Of a DNA stretch of 6,165 nt, positions 6,154 through 6,165 are shown one piece after another. The notes under the pieces were generated by a model. The model ran no database searches and was not told where the DNA came from. It saw only the letters and a program-made list of their open reading frames with translations. This DNA comes from JBCDJG01 sp038748065 (GTDB lineage Bacteria; Pseudomonadota; Gammaproteobacteria; Pseudomonadales; Halieaceae). The stretch spans positions 1 to 6,165 of the forward strand of contig JBCDJG010000101.1 of NCBI GenBank assembly GCA_038748065.1, in the 5' to 3' direction. Made by a program: the position numbers and the translations under genes. Numbering within the stretch: position 1 is the first letter of the stretch; every line of letters begins with the position of its first letter.

Positions 6154-6165
6154 ATGCGATTCCAG
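6154..6165 (+). CDS. Possible start of the next gene (cut by window edge)
   Basis: An ATG at 6154 opens a frame reading MRFQ to the window end. A G-rich possible ribosome site (GAGGGGG, 6136-6142) precedes it by 11 nt, slightly long. The product cannot be judged from four codons. The 118 nt between the operon and this ATG, with their repeats, suggest a separate transcription unit. Confidence 0.28.

Noticed and set aside
1..6165. CRISPR arrays, tRNA/rRNA genes, insertion sequences or phage genes
   Set aside because: I saw no regularly spaced repeats, tRNA-like cloverleaf sequence, transposase, integrase or terminal inverted repeats. The window is almost fully filled by the operon.

Overview
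The window looks like a bacterial, probably proteobacterial, chromosome segment of moderately high GC (about 55-60% by eye). The genes are tightly packed, have clear Shine-Dalgarno sites, and all six complete genes lie on the + strand. The organism cannot be named. The two PucC-type membrane proteins point to a phototroph or a relative of phototrophs, but no bch, crt, puf or puh gene is visible, so phototrophy is not shown.

Layout. Bases 1-231 hold the upstream region: a possible minus-strand gene end (15-155), then an AT-rich promoter/operator with a near-perfect 22-bp palindrome (188-209) just before the first gene. Bases 232-6035 are one apparent operon with junctions of -1, 18, 25, 40 and 4 nt. 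It encodes two sister class I SAM-dependent methyltransferases (232-1029 and 1029-1829), two sister PucC/BCD-type major facilitator proteins (1848-3209 and 3235-4644), a Trm112-like zinc-ribbon protein of 76 aa (4685-4915) and a single-barrel MetE-like zinc methyltransferase of 371 aa (4920-6035). Bases 6036-6165 are intergenic, with several small inverted repeats and a possible start of another gene at 6154.

How the genes may work together (inference). The two methyltransferases would consume S-adenosylmethionine and release S-adenosylhomocysteine. The Trm112-like protein could be their activating partner, as Trm112 is for several eukaryotic and archaeal methyltransferases. The MetE-like enzyme keeps the full zinc-ligand set of cobalamin-independent methionine synthases and could remethylate homocysteine, or move a methyl group to or from another thiol. 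The PucC-type proteins belong to a family tied to delivery or assembly of (bacterio)chlorophyll, so a hydrophobic, perhaps tetrapyrrole-like, ligand is one guess. The upstream palindrome has the form expected of an ArsR-family operator and recalls the SAH-responsive regulator SahR, which would fit a methyl-cycle operon. I do not recognise this gene combination as a described pathway. It is the main candidate for a new system here.
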